Assembly (NCBI GenBank): GCA_026705605.1
Contig: JAPPAK010000001.1
Location: 496,001 to 560,000 of the forward strand
From: Chloroflexota bacterium
GTDB lineage: Bacteria > Chloroflexota > Dehalococcoidia > Tepidiformales > Tepidiformaceae
Direction: 5' to 3'
DNA: 64,000 nucleotides
Part shown: one piece after another, positions 49,852-61,707 of the stretch
Position numbering within the stretch: position 1 is the stretch's first letter
Layout of the letters: each line of letters begins with the position of its first letter
Program-made: the position numbers and the translations under genes
The notes under the pieces: generated by a model
Told to the model about the DNA's origin: nothing
Databases searched by the model: none
Seen by the model: only the letters and a program-made list of their open reading frames with translations

Positions 49852-51753
49852 ATGGCCGAACGGCGCCCCTACGGACTCTGGGACAGTCCCATCACGCCCG
49901 ACGCCCTCGCGGGGGGTATCCGCCTGCGCGGACCTTCATGGGATTCCGACGGACAGACGCTGGGCTGGTTCGAGGGTCGCGGAGACCGTGGCCTGGCGGT
50001 CGTCGTCACGCCGGACGGTAGCGACTCCGCAGTCCGCGACATAAGCGGCGACACTCTCGTCCGTGCCGGGGTCGGTTACGGCGGCGGCGACTTCGCCCTC
50101 GCGAACGCCAGCGGCTGGTTCATCGGCCACGAGAGCCAGCGCCTCTACCGCCAGCCCCTCGATGGCGCCCCCGCCCGGCCCGTCACCCCCGCCTTCGGCG
50201 AGGCGGCATCGCCCGCCGTCAGCCCCGACGGACGCTGGGTGGCCTACGTGCACTCGTACGAAGACGAGGACGTCATTGCCATTGCGGACAGCTCCGGGGA
50301 ACGCTGGCCCCAGCACCTCGCCAGCGGCCGCGACTTCTACATGCAGCCTGTCTGGAGCCCCCGCGGCGACCGCCTCGCATGGGTCGAGTGGGACCACCCG
50401 AACATGCCCTGGGACGGCTCCGAGCTCCGTGTCGCCGAGCTTGCCTTCCCCGAAGGCGGCCTCCCGACCATCGCCGCCTCTACCGTCGTTGCAGGCGGCC
50501 CCGACGAGGCAATCCTGCAGCCTGCCTTCTCCCCCGACGGCGGTGCCCTCTACTTCATCTCCGACGCCGGCGGCTGGGGTCACCTCCACCGCCACGATCT
50601 CGCGACGGGCGAGACGCGCGCCCTCACGTCCGGCGACTGCGAGTACGGGACGCCCTCCTGGGGACAGGGTGTCGGCATGTTCGCAGTGCTTCCCTCGGGC
50701 CGCGTCGTCGCCATCCGACAGCAGCAGGGCTTCGCCCGCCTCGTCCTCATCGACGGTGAGGCTGGAGCCGAGCCCCGCGAACTCGAGCTCCCCCCCGAGT
50801 ACGCCAGCTTCGAGAACCCCGTGGCCTCCCCGACAGATGAACGCCTGGCGGTCATCGCCAGCGGCCCGACTACCTCCCCCCGCATCCTCCTGATCGACCT
50901 CGAGCAGGACCCACCCGAAGTCGTCACCCTGCGCCTCAGCGATCCCGCTGCGTTCCCCGCCCCCAGCCTCTCCGTCCCCGACCCCGTTGTCTGGACGAAC
51001 GCCGCCGGCAGCGAGATCCACGGCCTCTACTACCCGCCCGCCAGTGACCGCTTCTTCGACGAAGGGTCGCCGCCCCTCGTCGTCTTCGTCCACGGTGGCC
51101 CCACCGACCACGTCGATGCGGGCTGGCGGCCGCAGATTCAGTTCCTCGCCAGCCGCGGCTACGCCGTGCTGGCGGTCAACTACCGCGGCAGCAGTGGCGC
51201 GGGACGCGAAACGATGCTCGCCCTGCGCAGCGAGTGGGGCGTTGCCGATGTCGAGGACTGCCGCTCCGGCGCCGAGGCGATGGCCGAGCGCGGCCTCGCC
51301 GATGGCGACCGGCTCGCCATCCTCGGTGGGAGCGCCGGCGGCTATACCGTGTTGCGCTCCCTCCAAGTGCATCCTGGCTTCTACCGCGCCGGCGTCTGTT
51401 TCTACGGCATCTCCAACCTGTTTACGCTCGCCAGCGACACCCATAAATTCGAAGCTCGCTACCTCGACTCCCTCGTCGGCCCCCTCCCCGACGCCTCCGC
51501 CCAATACCGCGAGCGTTCGCCCATCTTCCACGCCGATGCCCTCGCCGATCCGATTGCCCTCTTCCAGGGCGTCGAGGACCGCGTCGTCCCCCGTGACCAG
51601 AGCGACTCGCTCGCGGCCTCCCTCCGCACCCGCGGCGTCCCCCACGAATACCACGTGTACGAGGGAGAGGGGCACGGCTGGCGCAAGCGCGAGACGGTCG
51701 AGGCCTTCTACACGTCCGTCGACCGCTTCCTCCGCCAGTACCTCCTCGGCTGA
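49852..51753 (+). CDS. S9-family prolyl oligopeptidase-like serine peptidase
   Basis: 633 residues. N-terminal beta-propeller (about 25-385; repeated 'SPDGRWVAYV', 'SPRGDRLAWVEW', 'SPDGGALYFISD' WD-like blades) gating a C-terminal alpha/beta hydrolase. Nucleophile Ser494 in G-G-S-A-G-G, catalytic Asp in 'GVEDRVVP' and His in 'GEGHGW'. Also 'VVFVHGGPTDHVDAGW' for the oxyanion hole. No signal peptide, so cytoplasmic. Probably an acylaminoacyl- or dipeptidyl-type peptidase that degrades short peptides. Confidence 0.94.
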   Translation: MAERRPYGLWDSPITPDALAGGIRLRGPSWDSDGQTLGWFEGRGDRGLAVVVTPDGSDSAVRDISGDTLVRAGVGYGGGDFALANASGWFIGHESQRLYRQPLDGAPARPVTPAFGEAASPAVSPDGRWVAYVHSYEDEDVIAIADSSGERWPQHLASGRDFYMQPVWSPRGDRLAWVEWDHPNMPWDGSELRVAELAFPEGGLPTIAASTVVAGGPDEAILQPAFSPDGGALYFISDAGGWGHLHRHDLATGETRALTSGDCEYGTPSWGQGVGMFAVLPSGRVVAIRQQQGFARLVLIDGEAGAEPRELELPPEYASFENPVASPTDERLAVIASGPTTSPRILLIDLEQDPPEVVTLRLSDPAAFPAPSLSVPDPVVWTNAAGSEIHGLYYPPASDRFFDEGSPPLVVFVHGGPTDHVDAGWRPQIQFLASRGYAVLAVNYRGSSGAGRETMLALRSEWGVADVEDCRSGAEAMAERGLADGDRLAILGGSAGGYTVLRSLQVHPGFYRAGVCFYGISNLFTLASDTHKFEARYLDSLVGPLPDASAQYRERSPIFHADALADPIALFQGVEDRVVPRDQSDSLAASLRTRGVPHEYHVYEGEGHGWRKRETVEAFYTSVDRFLRQYLLG

Positions 51754-51757
51754 CCCT

Positions 51758-52318
51758 TCAGTCTTGCCAGCGCATGACCGCGCGCGCGGCCTCCTGCTCG
51801 CGGGCGCTCTTCTCCGCCCAGCGCCTCAGGAACTCCTCCCCCACCACCGTCTTTGCCATCGCCCACGGCAACGGCTGCTCCCCGCCGAGCCCCCACCGAT
51901 CGCGGACCGCCACCAGGAACGCCGTCGCGTCACCCAGGTCGAGGGGTTCCAGCACCTCGCAGTCGAGCGCCCCCACGCCGCCCGGGAATGTCGGCGCTCC
52001 CGACCCGGTCAGCTCGACATCGAGACCCGCGAGCTTGTCCCCGTCCCGCCCCGAGCGCAGTCCGAGCGGCTCCAGCAGGTCGGGCTGCGAGTCGCTCAGC
52101 AGCGTCACCGAGAGCCGTCCGCTCTCCTGCACGAGTCCTTCCGTGTAGTTGGTCTTCGAGAGCGAGACGAGGAGCCGGGGCCGCTCCGGTACGATCGAAG
52201 CCCCGAACACCGACACGCAGATCTGTGCGTTCGGCCCCGCCGGCCCGCTCGCCCCCACCGCGCACAGCGGCGCCCAGAAGTGCGAGAGCACGTCGCCCGC
52301 GGGCCGCGCTCCCGTCAC
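51758..52318 (-). CDS. Flavin reductase-like split-barrel protein
   Basis: 186 residues. FMN-binding split barrel of the flavin-reductase class: 'NAQICVSVFGASIVPERPRLLVSLSK' and 'NYTEGLVQESGRLSVTLLSDSQ', with 'DCEVLEPLDLGDATAFLVAVRDR' later. Typically supplies reduced flavin to monooxygenases or acts on small substrates. GTG at 52318 follows the VOC gene stop by 8 bases; longer frame is a shadow. C-terminal ~40 residues helical and charged. Confidence 0.82.
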   Translation of the reverse strand: MTGARPAGDVLSHFWAPLCAVGASGPAGPNAQICVSVFGASIVPERPRLLVSLSKTNYTEGLVQESGRLSVTLLSDSQPDLLEPLGLRSGRDGDKLAGLDVELTGSGAPTFPGGVGALDCEVLEPLDLGDATAFLVAVRDRWGLGGEQPLPWAMAKTVVGEEFLRRWAEKSAREQEAARAVMRWQD

Positions 52319-52326
52319 GGCGCTCC

Positions 52327-52710
52327 TTACCCCTCGTGGAGGACGAGGTAGTTGCCGCAGGTGTCGTCCAGCATGGCCTGGTAGCCCCACTCGCTCCGCG
52401 TCGGCTCCTGCACGAAGCTCACGCCCAGGCCGGTGAGCCGCGCGTACTCCTGGTCGAGGTTGTCCACGAAGAAGATCGCGACGGGAATGCCGTCCTTGCG
52501 GAGCGCCTCCTGGAACGCCTTCGAGGCCGGATGGGCGTTCGGCTCCAGCATCATTTCAATCTCGCCTGGGTTGTCCCGCGGCTCGACCGTGATAGCCCGG
52601 AACTCCCCCGCGGGATCGTCCCGTTTCAAGACGAAGCCCAGCACATCCGTGTAGAAGGCGAGCGCTTTCGCCTGGTCGTCGACTGTCACACTCGTGAGTT
52701 TGATTCGCAT
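52327..52710 (-). CDS. VOC-family (glyoxalase-like) protein
   Basis: 127 residues. 'IKLTSVTVDDQAKALAFYTDVLGF' and 'ARLTGLGVSFVQEPTRSEWGYQAMLDDTCGNYLVLHE' are the two beta-alpha-beta-beta-beta halves of a vicinal-oxygen-chelate fold. The N-terminal position usually holding a His is Thr/Ser here, so metal binding is doubtful. Substrate unknown. Leaderless promoter; first gene of a pair with the flavin reductase. Confidence 0.85.
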   Translation of the reverse strand: MRIKLTSVTVDDQAKALAFYTDVLGFVLKRDDPAGEFRAITVEPRDNPGEIEMMLEPNAHPASKAFQEALRKDGIPVAIFFVDNLDQEYARLTGLGVSFVQEPTRSEWGYQAMLDDTCGNYLVLHEG

Positions 52711-52717
52711 GGCGCGA

Positions 52718-52723
52718 ATGCTA
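52718..52723 (-). promoter_or_regulatory. Leaderless promoter -10 of the VOC gene (TAGCAT)
   Basis: Minus-strand TAGCAT, 7 bases, ATG at 52710, in a 58-base divergent gap shared with the HIT gene. Confidence 0.6.
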
Positions 52724-52756
52724 CACCCGTCCGTTTGCGACCCGGTCGCCCCCCGC

Positions 52757-52762
52757 TAGAAT
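52757..52762 (+). promoter_or_regulatory. Leaderless promoter of the HIT gene (TTGCGA-N16-TAGAAT)
   Basis: TTGCGA, 16 bases, TAGAAT, six bases (CGGCGC), GTG at 52769. Clear -35 and -10. Confidence 0.7.
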
Positions 52763-52768
52763 CGGCGC

Positions 52769-53110
52769 GTGGCCGATTGCCTCTTTTGCAGCATGGCCTC
52801 CGGCGACATCCCCGTCGAACGGGTCGCCGAGAACGACCATGCGTTCGCCATTCGCGACATCAACCCCCGCGCCCCCGTCCACGACCTCATCATTCCCCGC
52901 GAGCACATCGCAGACGCCCGCGAAATCGAGGCGGGACACGCCGAGACGCTCGCCGGGCTCTTCACCCTCGCCGGCGAGGTGGGCCGGGCCGAGGGGGTCC
53001 ACGAATCCGGCTACCGGCTCGCCTTCAACGTTGGCGATGCAGCCGGCATGACCATCCACCACCTCCACCTCCATCTTGTCGGCGGACGCCAGCTCGGCCA
53101 CGAGGGGTGA
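52769..53110 (+). CDS. HIT-family nucleotide hydrolase/transferase
   Basis: 113 residues. The histidine triad is I-H-H-L-H-L-H-L-V-G-G-R near residues 99-110. The N-terminal C-L-F-C-S-M and downstream H of 'PVHDLIIPREHI' fit the Hint branch, which commonly binds zinc and hydrolyses adenosine phosphoramidates or dinucleoside polyphosphates. GTG start after a leaderless promoter; its stop overlaps the next gene (GTGA). Confidence 0.92.
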   Translation: MADCLFCSMASGDIPVERVAENDHAFAIRDINPRAPVHDLIIPREHIADAREIEAGHAETLAGLFTLAGEVGRAEGVHESGYRLAFNVGDAAGMTIHHLHLHLVGGRQLGHEG

Positions 53111-53769
53111 TCGCCGACCAGATCGCCGCCGTGCGCGAGGAGCTCCTGTTGCGCCCGCCCGGGCTCGTTCGCCACGTCCGGCGCGTGCTCGATGAAGCCC
53201 TGCCCCTGGCCCGCTACTGGCTCGCCGACGAGGAACGTGTCGAGTTGGCGGTCTGGGGGCACGACCTCTTTCGCTCCGAGCCCCCCGCCGAGCAGATTCG
53301 CCTCGCCGGCGAGGTTGGCGTCGAGATCGACGCCGACTCGCGCCACTATCCGATCCTCCTCCACGGCCCCATCGCCGCCGTCGTCCTGCGCGAGCGCTTC
53401 CGCATCACCGACGAGGAGGCGCTCATGGCTGTCCGGGACCACACCTCCGGCCTCGCCCAGATGAGCCTCCTCGCCAAGATCCTGCTCATCTCCGACAAGA
53501 TCGAGAAGAAGAAACGCCGCGGGATCCCGCAGCTGGCGGACATCCGCCGGATCGCCCGCCGCGACCTCGACACCGCCATCCTCTGCTGGGCCGACTGGCG
53601 CTGGACCGTCGAGGCCCGTGAGCGCTACCGGACGCAGGCGTCACATTGGCGTGCCCGTTGTCACTGGGTCGAGGAGCACCACCGCGACATCGGCATGCCC
53701 GGACGCGTCACGAGGCAGGCCTTTACCGCTGCGGCGCGCAAGGAAGGCCTGGTCCCGCCTAGGGGATGA
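53107..53769 (+). CDS. YqeK-like HD-domain hydrolase (symmetrical Ap4A hydrolase family)
   Basis: 220 residues. HD-domain with the metal ligands expected for YqeK: H23 in 'LVRHVRRVL', H52-D53 in W-G-H-D-L, H80 and H86 ('SRHYPILLHGPIAAVVL'), and 'HTSGLAQMSLLAKILLISDKIEKKKR' with the last Asp. YqeK cleaves Ap4A into two ADP in Firmicutes. The C-terminal 60 residues are Arg-rich. GTG is taken from the GTGA overlap with the HIT gene; the large frame upstream is a shadow. It ends in an 11-base overlap with the convergent LysM gene. Confidence 0.82.
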   Translation: MIADQIAAVREELLLRPPGLVRHVRRVLDEALPLARYWLADEERVELAVWGHDLFRSEPPAEQIRLAGEVGVEIDADSRHYPILLHGPIAAVVLRERFRITDEEALMAVRDHTSGLAQMSLLAKILLISDKIEKKKRRGIPQLADIRRIARRDLDTAILCWADWRWTVEARERYRTQASHWRARCHWVEEHHRDIGMPGRVTRQAFTAAARKEGLVPPRG

Positions 53770-54577
53770 TCAGCTCCTGATCGGGGAAGATCGGGCAGCC
53801 GCCGTCTTCGGTCAGTTCCAGGTCGTCATTCGCCGCGATCAGCTCGTCGAGCGTGATGTCGTGAGCCGTGGCGATCGCCCCACAGGTGTCACCCGAGACG
53901 ACGATGTAGGTCGTGGCAGGCGGCTCCGTTGGGACCGGCGTCGGTGCTGGCGTGGGCGGCTCCGTCGGTACTGGTGTCGGCTCGGGCGTGGGCTCGGGCG
54001 TCGGTTCTGGCGTGGCTGCCGGCTCCGTTGCTGCTCCCCCGGTCGCCTCCGTGGGCGTCTCTGTGGCCACCGGCGCGATCGGCGCTGTGTCGTCGTCGCC
54101 CAGCTCGCGGTTCACCACGAATGCAATCGCCACCACCACCGCCGCCAGTACGAACAGCGAGACCGTCGCCGCGCGCATGCTGAGCTCGCCCTCGATCGCA
54201 GGGCGTCGCAGGCCGCGTGAGGTCCAGCGCGAGGCCGCCGTCACGAACGGGGACTGGCGTGCCGCCGGAGGCTCGAAGGCGTCACCTTCCACTGCTTCGA
54301 CGGGCTCCGCCTCGCCGTCCTCGGCGGCTGGCGCCGCCGGTACGGGCTGCGTCGTCGCCTCGACGCCCTCGCCCTGGTAAATCGGGCAGGAGGGATGGTC
54401 GGCCGTCAGGCAGAACTGCTCCTGGTGTTGCGTCGCAATGCGGGTCGGGTTGGGAAGTCGGTAGCAGCGGTGCGCGTCGGTCGCGTACGTCGCGTGAAGG
54501 TCGCTGTCATCGACCAGGCCCAGATACGCGCAGACGGCTGCGGCTTCCGAACCTTCGGATTCAACAGGGAGGCTCAC
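53759..54577 (-). CDS. Single-pass membrane LysM protein with cysteine-rich cytoplasmic head
   Basis: 272 residues. Cytoplasmic head (1-70) has Cys16, Cys38, Cys56 and Cys64 in the pattern C-A-Y-L-G, A-H-R-C-Y, E-Q-F-C-L, C-P-I-Y, which I recognise from unnamed Chloroflexota proteins and which probably holds a zinc or disulfide. One transmembrane helix (about 138-155), a Pro/Thr/Glu repeat stalk (about 170-222), and a C-terminal LysM domain (224-271) with Cys232 and Cys261. LysM binds peptidoglycan or similar glycans. GTG start preceded by AGGAG at 5 bases. Confidence 0.87.
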   Translation of the reverse strand: MSLPVESEGSEAAAVCAYLGLVDDSDLHATYATDAHRCYRLPNPTRIATQHQEQFCLTADHPSCPIYQGEGVEATTQPVPAAPAAEDGEAEPVEAVEGDAFEPPAARQSPFVTAASRWTSRGLRRPAIEGELSMRAATVSLFVLAAVVVAIAFVVNRELGDDDTAPIAPVATETPTEATGGAATEPAATPEPTPEPTPEPTPVPTEPPTPAPTPVPTEPPATTYIVVSGDTCGAIATAHDITLDELIAANDDLELTEDGGCPIFPDQELIIP

Positions 54578-54661
54578 AGCGTCTCCTATCCTGCAAGGCT
54601 CGCCACCACGTCCGTATCGTGTCAGAACGTTCGTGCGTTTGCAATTCTTTTGCCCGGACCT

Positions 54662-55249
54662 TCACGCTTCCACCCGATACACGGTGTGGCCTGACCGTTT
54701 CCGTACTTGTCGTAATGCGATCTCCTGCCGTCCACCGATGCGTTTCAGCAGGTGGTTGAGCCCGCTCACCGCTACGAACCAGTAGGTTCCGCCGGCCGCC
54801 AGCCGCCTCCTCGGACCTTGCACGAACTCCGCCTCGATCGCCTCGTCGCCGATCTTCGCGGGCACGTTCGCCACGATGAGGTCGTACTCCCCGGCCGGCA
54901 CATCCTCGAGCGCCACGCTCCCCACGACCTCGGCGTTCGCCGCGTTGTTCAGGGCGGCGTTGCGGCGCGCGTAGCGAACGGCCAGCAGGTTGCTGTCGGC
55001 CAGCACCACCCGCGCCTTTGGAAAGCGCCGCGCGAGCGCGATCCCCAGCACCCCGTAACCGCACCCCAGGTCGAGGATTCGCTGTGGGGGTTGCTCGCTC
55101 TCCAGGCACCGCAGGAGCAGCTTCGTCCCGTTGTCTACCTGGTGTGAGGCGAAGAGCGTGTGTGCCACCTCGAACTCCAGCCGCTCGCCCGCATCGACAA
55201 GCGCGACGCGTTTCTTGAAGTACGGATCCAGCGCTGCTTCAGGGCCCAC
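54662..55249 (-). CDS. RsmC-like class I SAM methyltransferase
   Basis: 195 residues. Motif I 'ILDLGCGYGVLGIALARRF', motif II acidic 'VVLADSNLLAVRYARRNAAL', motif IV reads A-N-V-P-A-K instead of the N-P-P-F/Y of base-amino methyltransferases, a relaxed form seen in some RsmC-type members. RsmC makes m2G1207 in 16S rRNA. The single-domain length fits the catalytic half of RsmC only, so its target is uncertain. GTG start set by TAGACT six bases upstream. Divergent from the ribosomal operon. Confidence 0.82.
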   Translation of the reverse strand: MGPEAALDPYFKKRVALVDAGERLEFEVAHTLFASHQVDNGTKLLLRCLESEQPPQRILDLGCGYGVLGIALARRFPKARVVLADSNLLAVRYARRNAALNNAANAEVVGSVALEDVPAGEYDLIVANVPAKIGDEAIEAEFVQGPRRRLAAGGTYWFVAVSGLNHLLKRIGGRQEIALRQVRKRSGHTVYRVEA

Positions 55250-55255
55250 TTCCTG

Positions 55256-55261
55256 AGTCTA
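55256..55261 (-). promoter_or_regulatory. Leaderless promoter -10 of the methyltransferase (TAGACT)
   Basis: Minus-strand TAGACT, six bases (CAGGAA), GTG at 55249. Confidence 0.65.
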
Positions 55262-55291
55262 GACCCGCCCCTCGGTTCGGGCGGCGCGACG

Positions 55292-55319
55292 TTGATCGTT
55301 TCGAACCCTGTGTTAGCCT
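55292..55319 (+). promoter_or_regulatory. Promoter of the str-S10 ribosomal superoperon (TTGATC-N16-TAGCCT)
   Basis: TTGATC (55292-55297), 16 bases, TAGCCT (55314-55319). It is followed by a leader of about 210 bases before rpsL. A second TATAGC box at 55334 could add a start site. Confidence 0.6.
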
Positions 55320-55325
55320 CTTAGG

Positions 55326-55534
55326 TCGGCGCTTATAGCCTCGCCAGATGTACGACATTCGGCAGGCCTTAAGGCACTGGGCTGAAAACGGTCTCGCTCC
55401 TTCCCGGTTGCGGGGCGCTGTTCTGAAACCGGCCTCTGGGCCTGTTTCCGTGCCCAGCGTGAGGACCCTCCTCCCGCCGGAACAACACCTCGGACCCGCG
55501 GCTCCCGCGGCGCCGATTTCGGAGATCAACGGTA
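55326..55534 (+). promoter_or_regulatory. Long untranslated leader of rpsL with terminal hairpin
   Basis: About 210 bases with no supported gene. It contains an inverted repeat CCGCGG-CTC-CCGCGG (55496-55510) 24 bases before the rpsL GTG and several C/T-rich stretches. Such a long leader in a genome rich in leaderless genes points to regulation of ribosomal protein synthesis at the RNA level, but I see no known leader motif. Confidence 0.4.
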
Positions 55535-55954
55535 GTGCCGACGATCAACCAGCTCGTACGCAAGGGCCGAAGGCCCAAGTCGAAGAAGTCGGGCGCCCCT
55601 GCCCTGCTCTTCAACTACAACTCCGAGCGCGGACGACTTTCCCGCGTCGTTGGCCGCGGCGCGCCCCAGAAGCGCGGCGTCTGCACCCAGGTCCGCACCC
55701 AGACTCCCAAGAAGCCGAACTCCGCCCTTCGCAAGGTCGCCCGCGTGCGCCTCACGAACGGCATCGAGGTCACGGCCTACATCCCTGGTGAGGGCCACAG
55801 CCTCCAGGAGCACTCCGTCGTGCTCGTCCGTGGCGGCCGTGTGCGTGACCTCCCCGGTGTCCGCTACCACATCGTCCGCGGCGCCGCCGACTCCACCGGC
55901 GTCGCCGACCGCCGCCGCGGGCGTAGCAAGTACGGCACGCGGAAGAACGGATAG
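55535..55954 (+). CDS. rpsL: Ribosomal protein uS12
   Basis: 139 residues against about 124 usual. The difference is an insertion after 'GAPALLF' (about residues 26-41, [16 protein letters not shown]) before the conserved '[11 protein letters not shown]'. The decoding-site motifs '[20 protein letters not shown]' and P-G-E-G-H are normal. GTG start. First gene of the superoperon. Confidence 0.97.
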   Translation: MPTINQLVRKGRRPKSKKSGAPALLFNYNSERGRLSRVVGRGAPQKRGVCTQVRTQTPKKPNSALRKVARVRLTNGIEVTAYIPGEGHSLQEHSVVLVRGGRVRDLPGVRYHIVRGAADSTGVADRRRGRSKYGTRKNG

Positions 55955-55960
55955 GGAACG

Positions 55961-56431
55961 ATGCCGCGACGTAACCGCCCCGAACGCCGCATCATCCGCC
56001 CCGATCCCCGCTACGGTGATCAGCAGGTCCAGATACTCATCAACAAGGTGATGACCCGGGGCAAGAAGAGCACCGCCGAGCGCGTCGTCTACGGAGCCTT
56101 CGACCAAATCCAGGAGTCGACCGGGCGCGACCCCGTCGACACCTTCCGCCAGGCGATGCGCAACGCGACCCCCGTGCTTGAGGTGAAGCCCCGGCGCGTT
56201 GGTGGCACGACCTACCAGGTACCCGTCGAGATCCGCCCCGAGCGGCGCACGGCGCTCGCCATGCGCTGGCTGCTCCAGGGCGCCCGCGGCCGCGGCGGCC
56301 ACACCATGGCCGAGCGGCTTGCCGCCGAACTGCTCGACGCCGCCAACAACGCCGGTTCCGCAATTAAGCGGCGCGACGACACCCACCGAATGGCTGAGGC
56401 CAACCGCGCCTTCGTTCACTACCGCTGGTAG
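55961..56431 (+). CDS. rpsG: Ribosomal protein uS7
   Basis: 156 residues, normal length. '[24 protein letters not shown]', '[16 protein letters not shown]', '[15 protein letters not shown]' and the C-terminal '[18 protein letters not shown]' are standard. It lies 6 bases after rpsL with GGGAACG upstream. Confidence 0.98.
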   Translation: MPRRNRPERRIIRPDPRYGDQQVQILINKVMTRGKKSTAERVVYGAFDQIQESTGRDPVDTFRQAMRNATPVLEVKPRRVGGTTYQVPVEIRPERRTALAMRWLLQGARGRGGHTMAERLAAELLDAANNAGSAIKRRDDTHRMAEANRAFVHYRW

Positions 56432-56460
56432 GGCGCGGCTGGAGGAATCAGGAAAACACC

Positions 56461-58545
<2,085 letters not shown>

Positions 58546-58576
58546 CTCATACCAGAAGGAACGAAAGGGAAAGAAG

Positions 58577-59776
<1,200 letters not shown>

Positions 59777-59793
59777 GGGCCGGAAGGACGACC

Positions 59794-60102
59794 ATGGCGC
59801 GCCAGCAAATCCGCATCAAGCTCAAGGCCTACGATCACCGGCTGATCGACGATTCTGCGCGCCAGATCGTCGAGGCCGCCGAGCGCACCGGCGCGGCTGT
59901 CGCCGGCCCGGTGCCGCTCCCGACTTCCATCGAGAAGTTCACCGTGATCCGCAGCCCCCACATCTTTAAGGACTCGCGGGAGCAGTTCGAGATCCGCACC
60001 CATAAGCGGCTCATCGACATCCTCGATCCGACCTCCAAAACCGTCGATACGCTCATGCGCCTTCAGCTCGCGAGCGGCGTCGACATCGAGATCAAGCTGT
60101 AA
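59794..60102 (+). CDS. rpsJ: Ribosomal protein uS10
   Basis: 102 residues. '[29 protein letters not shown]', '[14 protein letters not shown]' and '[16 protein letters not shown]' are standard. Starts the S10 gene cluster; also serves as NusE in antitermination. GGAAGGACG precedes the ATG. Confidence 0.98.
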   Translation: MARQQIRIKLKAYDHRLIDDSARQIVEAAERTGAAVAGPVPLPTSIEKFTVIRSPHIFKDSREQFEIRTHKRLIDILDPTSKTVDTLMRLQLASGVDIEIKL

Positions 60103-60105
60103 GCC

Positions 60106-60750
60106 ATGACTGTCGAAGGACTTCTCGGCCGCAAGCTCGGAATGCTCCAGGTCTTCGATGACGAGGGGCGTCTGCGCGGCGCCACGGCGCTCGAAGTCGG
60201 CCCCTGCTGGGTGACGCAGGTCCGTACCGAGGAGAAGGACGGCTACGCTGCCGTGCAGCTCGGCTACGGCGAGAAGAAGAAGCTCAACAAGCCCGCTTCC
60301 GGCCACCTCGCCGCCTCGGGCGCGCCCAACCTGCGCCACCTGGCCGAGTTCCGCGTCACCGGCGAGGTCAGCCTCGGCGACCAGATCGGCGCCGACATCT
60401 TCGAGCAGGGCGAGCGCGTGGACGTGACCGCGACCTCCAAGGGCCGCGGCTTCCAGGGCGGCGTCAAGCGACACCACTTCCGTGGCGGCCCCAAGACCCA
60501 CGGCCAGAGCGACCGCTACCGCGCCCCCGGCTCCATCGGCGCCGGCACCACCCCGGGACGCGTGTTCAAGGGCACGCGCATGGCCGGGCACATGGGCGCC
60601 GCTCGCACCACGGTGCGCAACCTCGAGGTCATCGGCCGCAACGAGGAGCGCGGCGTCATCTTCGTCGCGGGCACCGTGCCGGGTCCGCCCGGCGGACTCG
60701 TCCGCGTCCGCCACGCGCGCGCCGTCGCCGGATCGCGAGGCAAGGCATGA
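60106..60750 (+). CDS. rplC: Ribosomal protein uL3
   Basis: 214 residues. '[17 protein letters not shown]', central '[18 protein letters not shown]' and '[24 protein letters not shown]' (the loop reaching the peptidyl transferase centre) are conserved. ATG 3 bases after rpsJ; the stop overlaps rplD by four bases. Confidence 0.98.
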   Translation: MTVEGLLGRKLGMLQVFDDEGRLRGATALEVGPCWVTQVRTEEKDGYAAVQLGYGEKKKLNKPASGHLAASGAPNLRHLAEFRVTGEVSLGDQIGADIFEQGERVDVTATSKGRGFQGGVKRHHFRGGPKTHGQSDRYRAPGSIGAGTTPGRVFKGTRMAGHMGAARTTVRNLEVIGRNEERGVIFVAGTVPGPPGGLVRVRHARAVAGSRGKA

Positions 60751-61409
60751 ACCTGCCCGTCGTAGACCGCAGGGGCCGCAAGCGCCGCGAGATCGAAGTG
60801 GCCGACGAGGTGTTCGGCATCGAGCCGAATCGCGCCGTCATGCACCAGGCCTACGTGGCCCAGCGCGCCAACGCCCACGCCGGCACGCACAGCACCAAGA
60901 GCCGCGGCGAAGTTCGCGGTTCGACTGCCAAGATCCGCCGGCAGAAGGGGATGGGCGCCGCCCGCAAGGGTTCGAATCGCGCCGCCACCCGCATCGGCGG
61001 CGGCATCGCCTTCGGCCCCAAGCCGCACGGCCACGGCAAGTCCCTCCCCCGCCAGATGCGCCGTCTCGCCATCCGCTCCGCCCTCAGCAGTCACGCCGCC
61101 AGCGGCGGACTCATCGTCGTGCCCGCTATCGCCGACGGTGAGACCAAGACCAACGAAGTGGCAGCCGCCCTCAACGCCCTCGGCGTCGAGCGCCGCGCCC
61201 TCGTCGTCAGCGGCGAACACGATGCCCGCCTCGTGCAGGCCACGCGCAACATCGGCCACGTCCGTGCCCTCCCCTCCTCCCAGCTCAACGTTGTCGACCT
61301 TGTCGATGCCCACCATGTGGTAATGACCGAGGACGCGGTGCGCCGCGCCGAGGAGCTCTGGGGCGGCGAGAACGTTAAGCCCGCCCGCGGGCGCCGGGAG
61401 GCCAGCTAA
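60747..61409 (+). CDS. rplD: Ribosomal protein uL4
   Basis: 220 residues. '[33 protein letters not shown]' contains the tunnel loop; C-terminal '[32 protein letters not shown]' is typical. ATG overlaps rplC (ATGA); its stop overlaps rplW (TAATG). Confidence 0.98.
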   Translation: MNLPVVDRRGRKRREIEVADEVFGIEPNRAVMHQAYVAQRANAHAGTHSTKSRGEVRGSTAKIRRQKGMGAARKGSNRAATRIGGGIAFGPKPHGHGKSLPRQMRRLAIRSALSSHAASGGLIVVPAIADGETKTNEVAAALNALGVERRALVVSGEHDARLVQATRNIGHVRALPSSQLNVVDLVDAHHVVMTEDAVRRAEELWGGENVKPARGRREAS

Positions 61410-61705
61410 TGCCTCGCGAGCTGCATCCCTACGCCATCCTCCTGCGCCCCCTCATCACCGAGAAGAGCACCTCGCTCGCTGGGCAGGACAAGTACGTCTT
61501 TGAGGTCGACCTGCGCGCCAACAAGCCGCAGATTCGCGAGGCCGTCGAGCTCGCCTTCGACGTGACCGTGCGCAACGTCAACACCATGGTCGTCAAAGGC
61601 AAGAACCGCCGCTTCGGCCGCAACGTCACCAAGCAGCCCGACTGGAAGAAGGCCATCGTCACCCTCCAGCCCGGCGACACCATTGAGCTCTTCGAGGGGA
61701 TCTAG
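61409..61705 (+). CDS. rplW: Ribosomal protein uL23
   Basis: 98 residues. '[39 protein letters not shown]' then '[15 protein letters not shown]'. It lines the tunnel exit and docks trigger factor and SRP. Coupled to rplD by TAATG. Confidence 0.98.
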   Translation: MPRELHPYAILLRPLITEKSTSLAGQDKYVFEVDLRANKPQIREAVELAFDVTVRNVNTMVVKGKNRRFGRNVTKQPDWKKAIVTLQPGDTIELFEGI

Positions 61706-61707
61706 TC

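Noticed and set aside
55348-55791. Open frame starting M-Y-D-I-R-Q-A-L in the rpsL leader and running into rpsL
   Set aside because: No ribosome site or leaderless spacing, low-complexity Pro/Ala ending and overlap with rpsL in another frame. A short leader peptide cannot be excluded.
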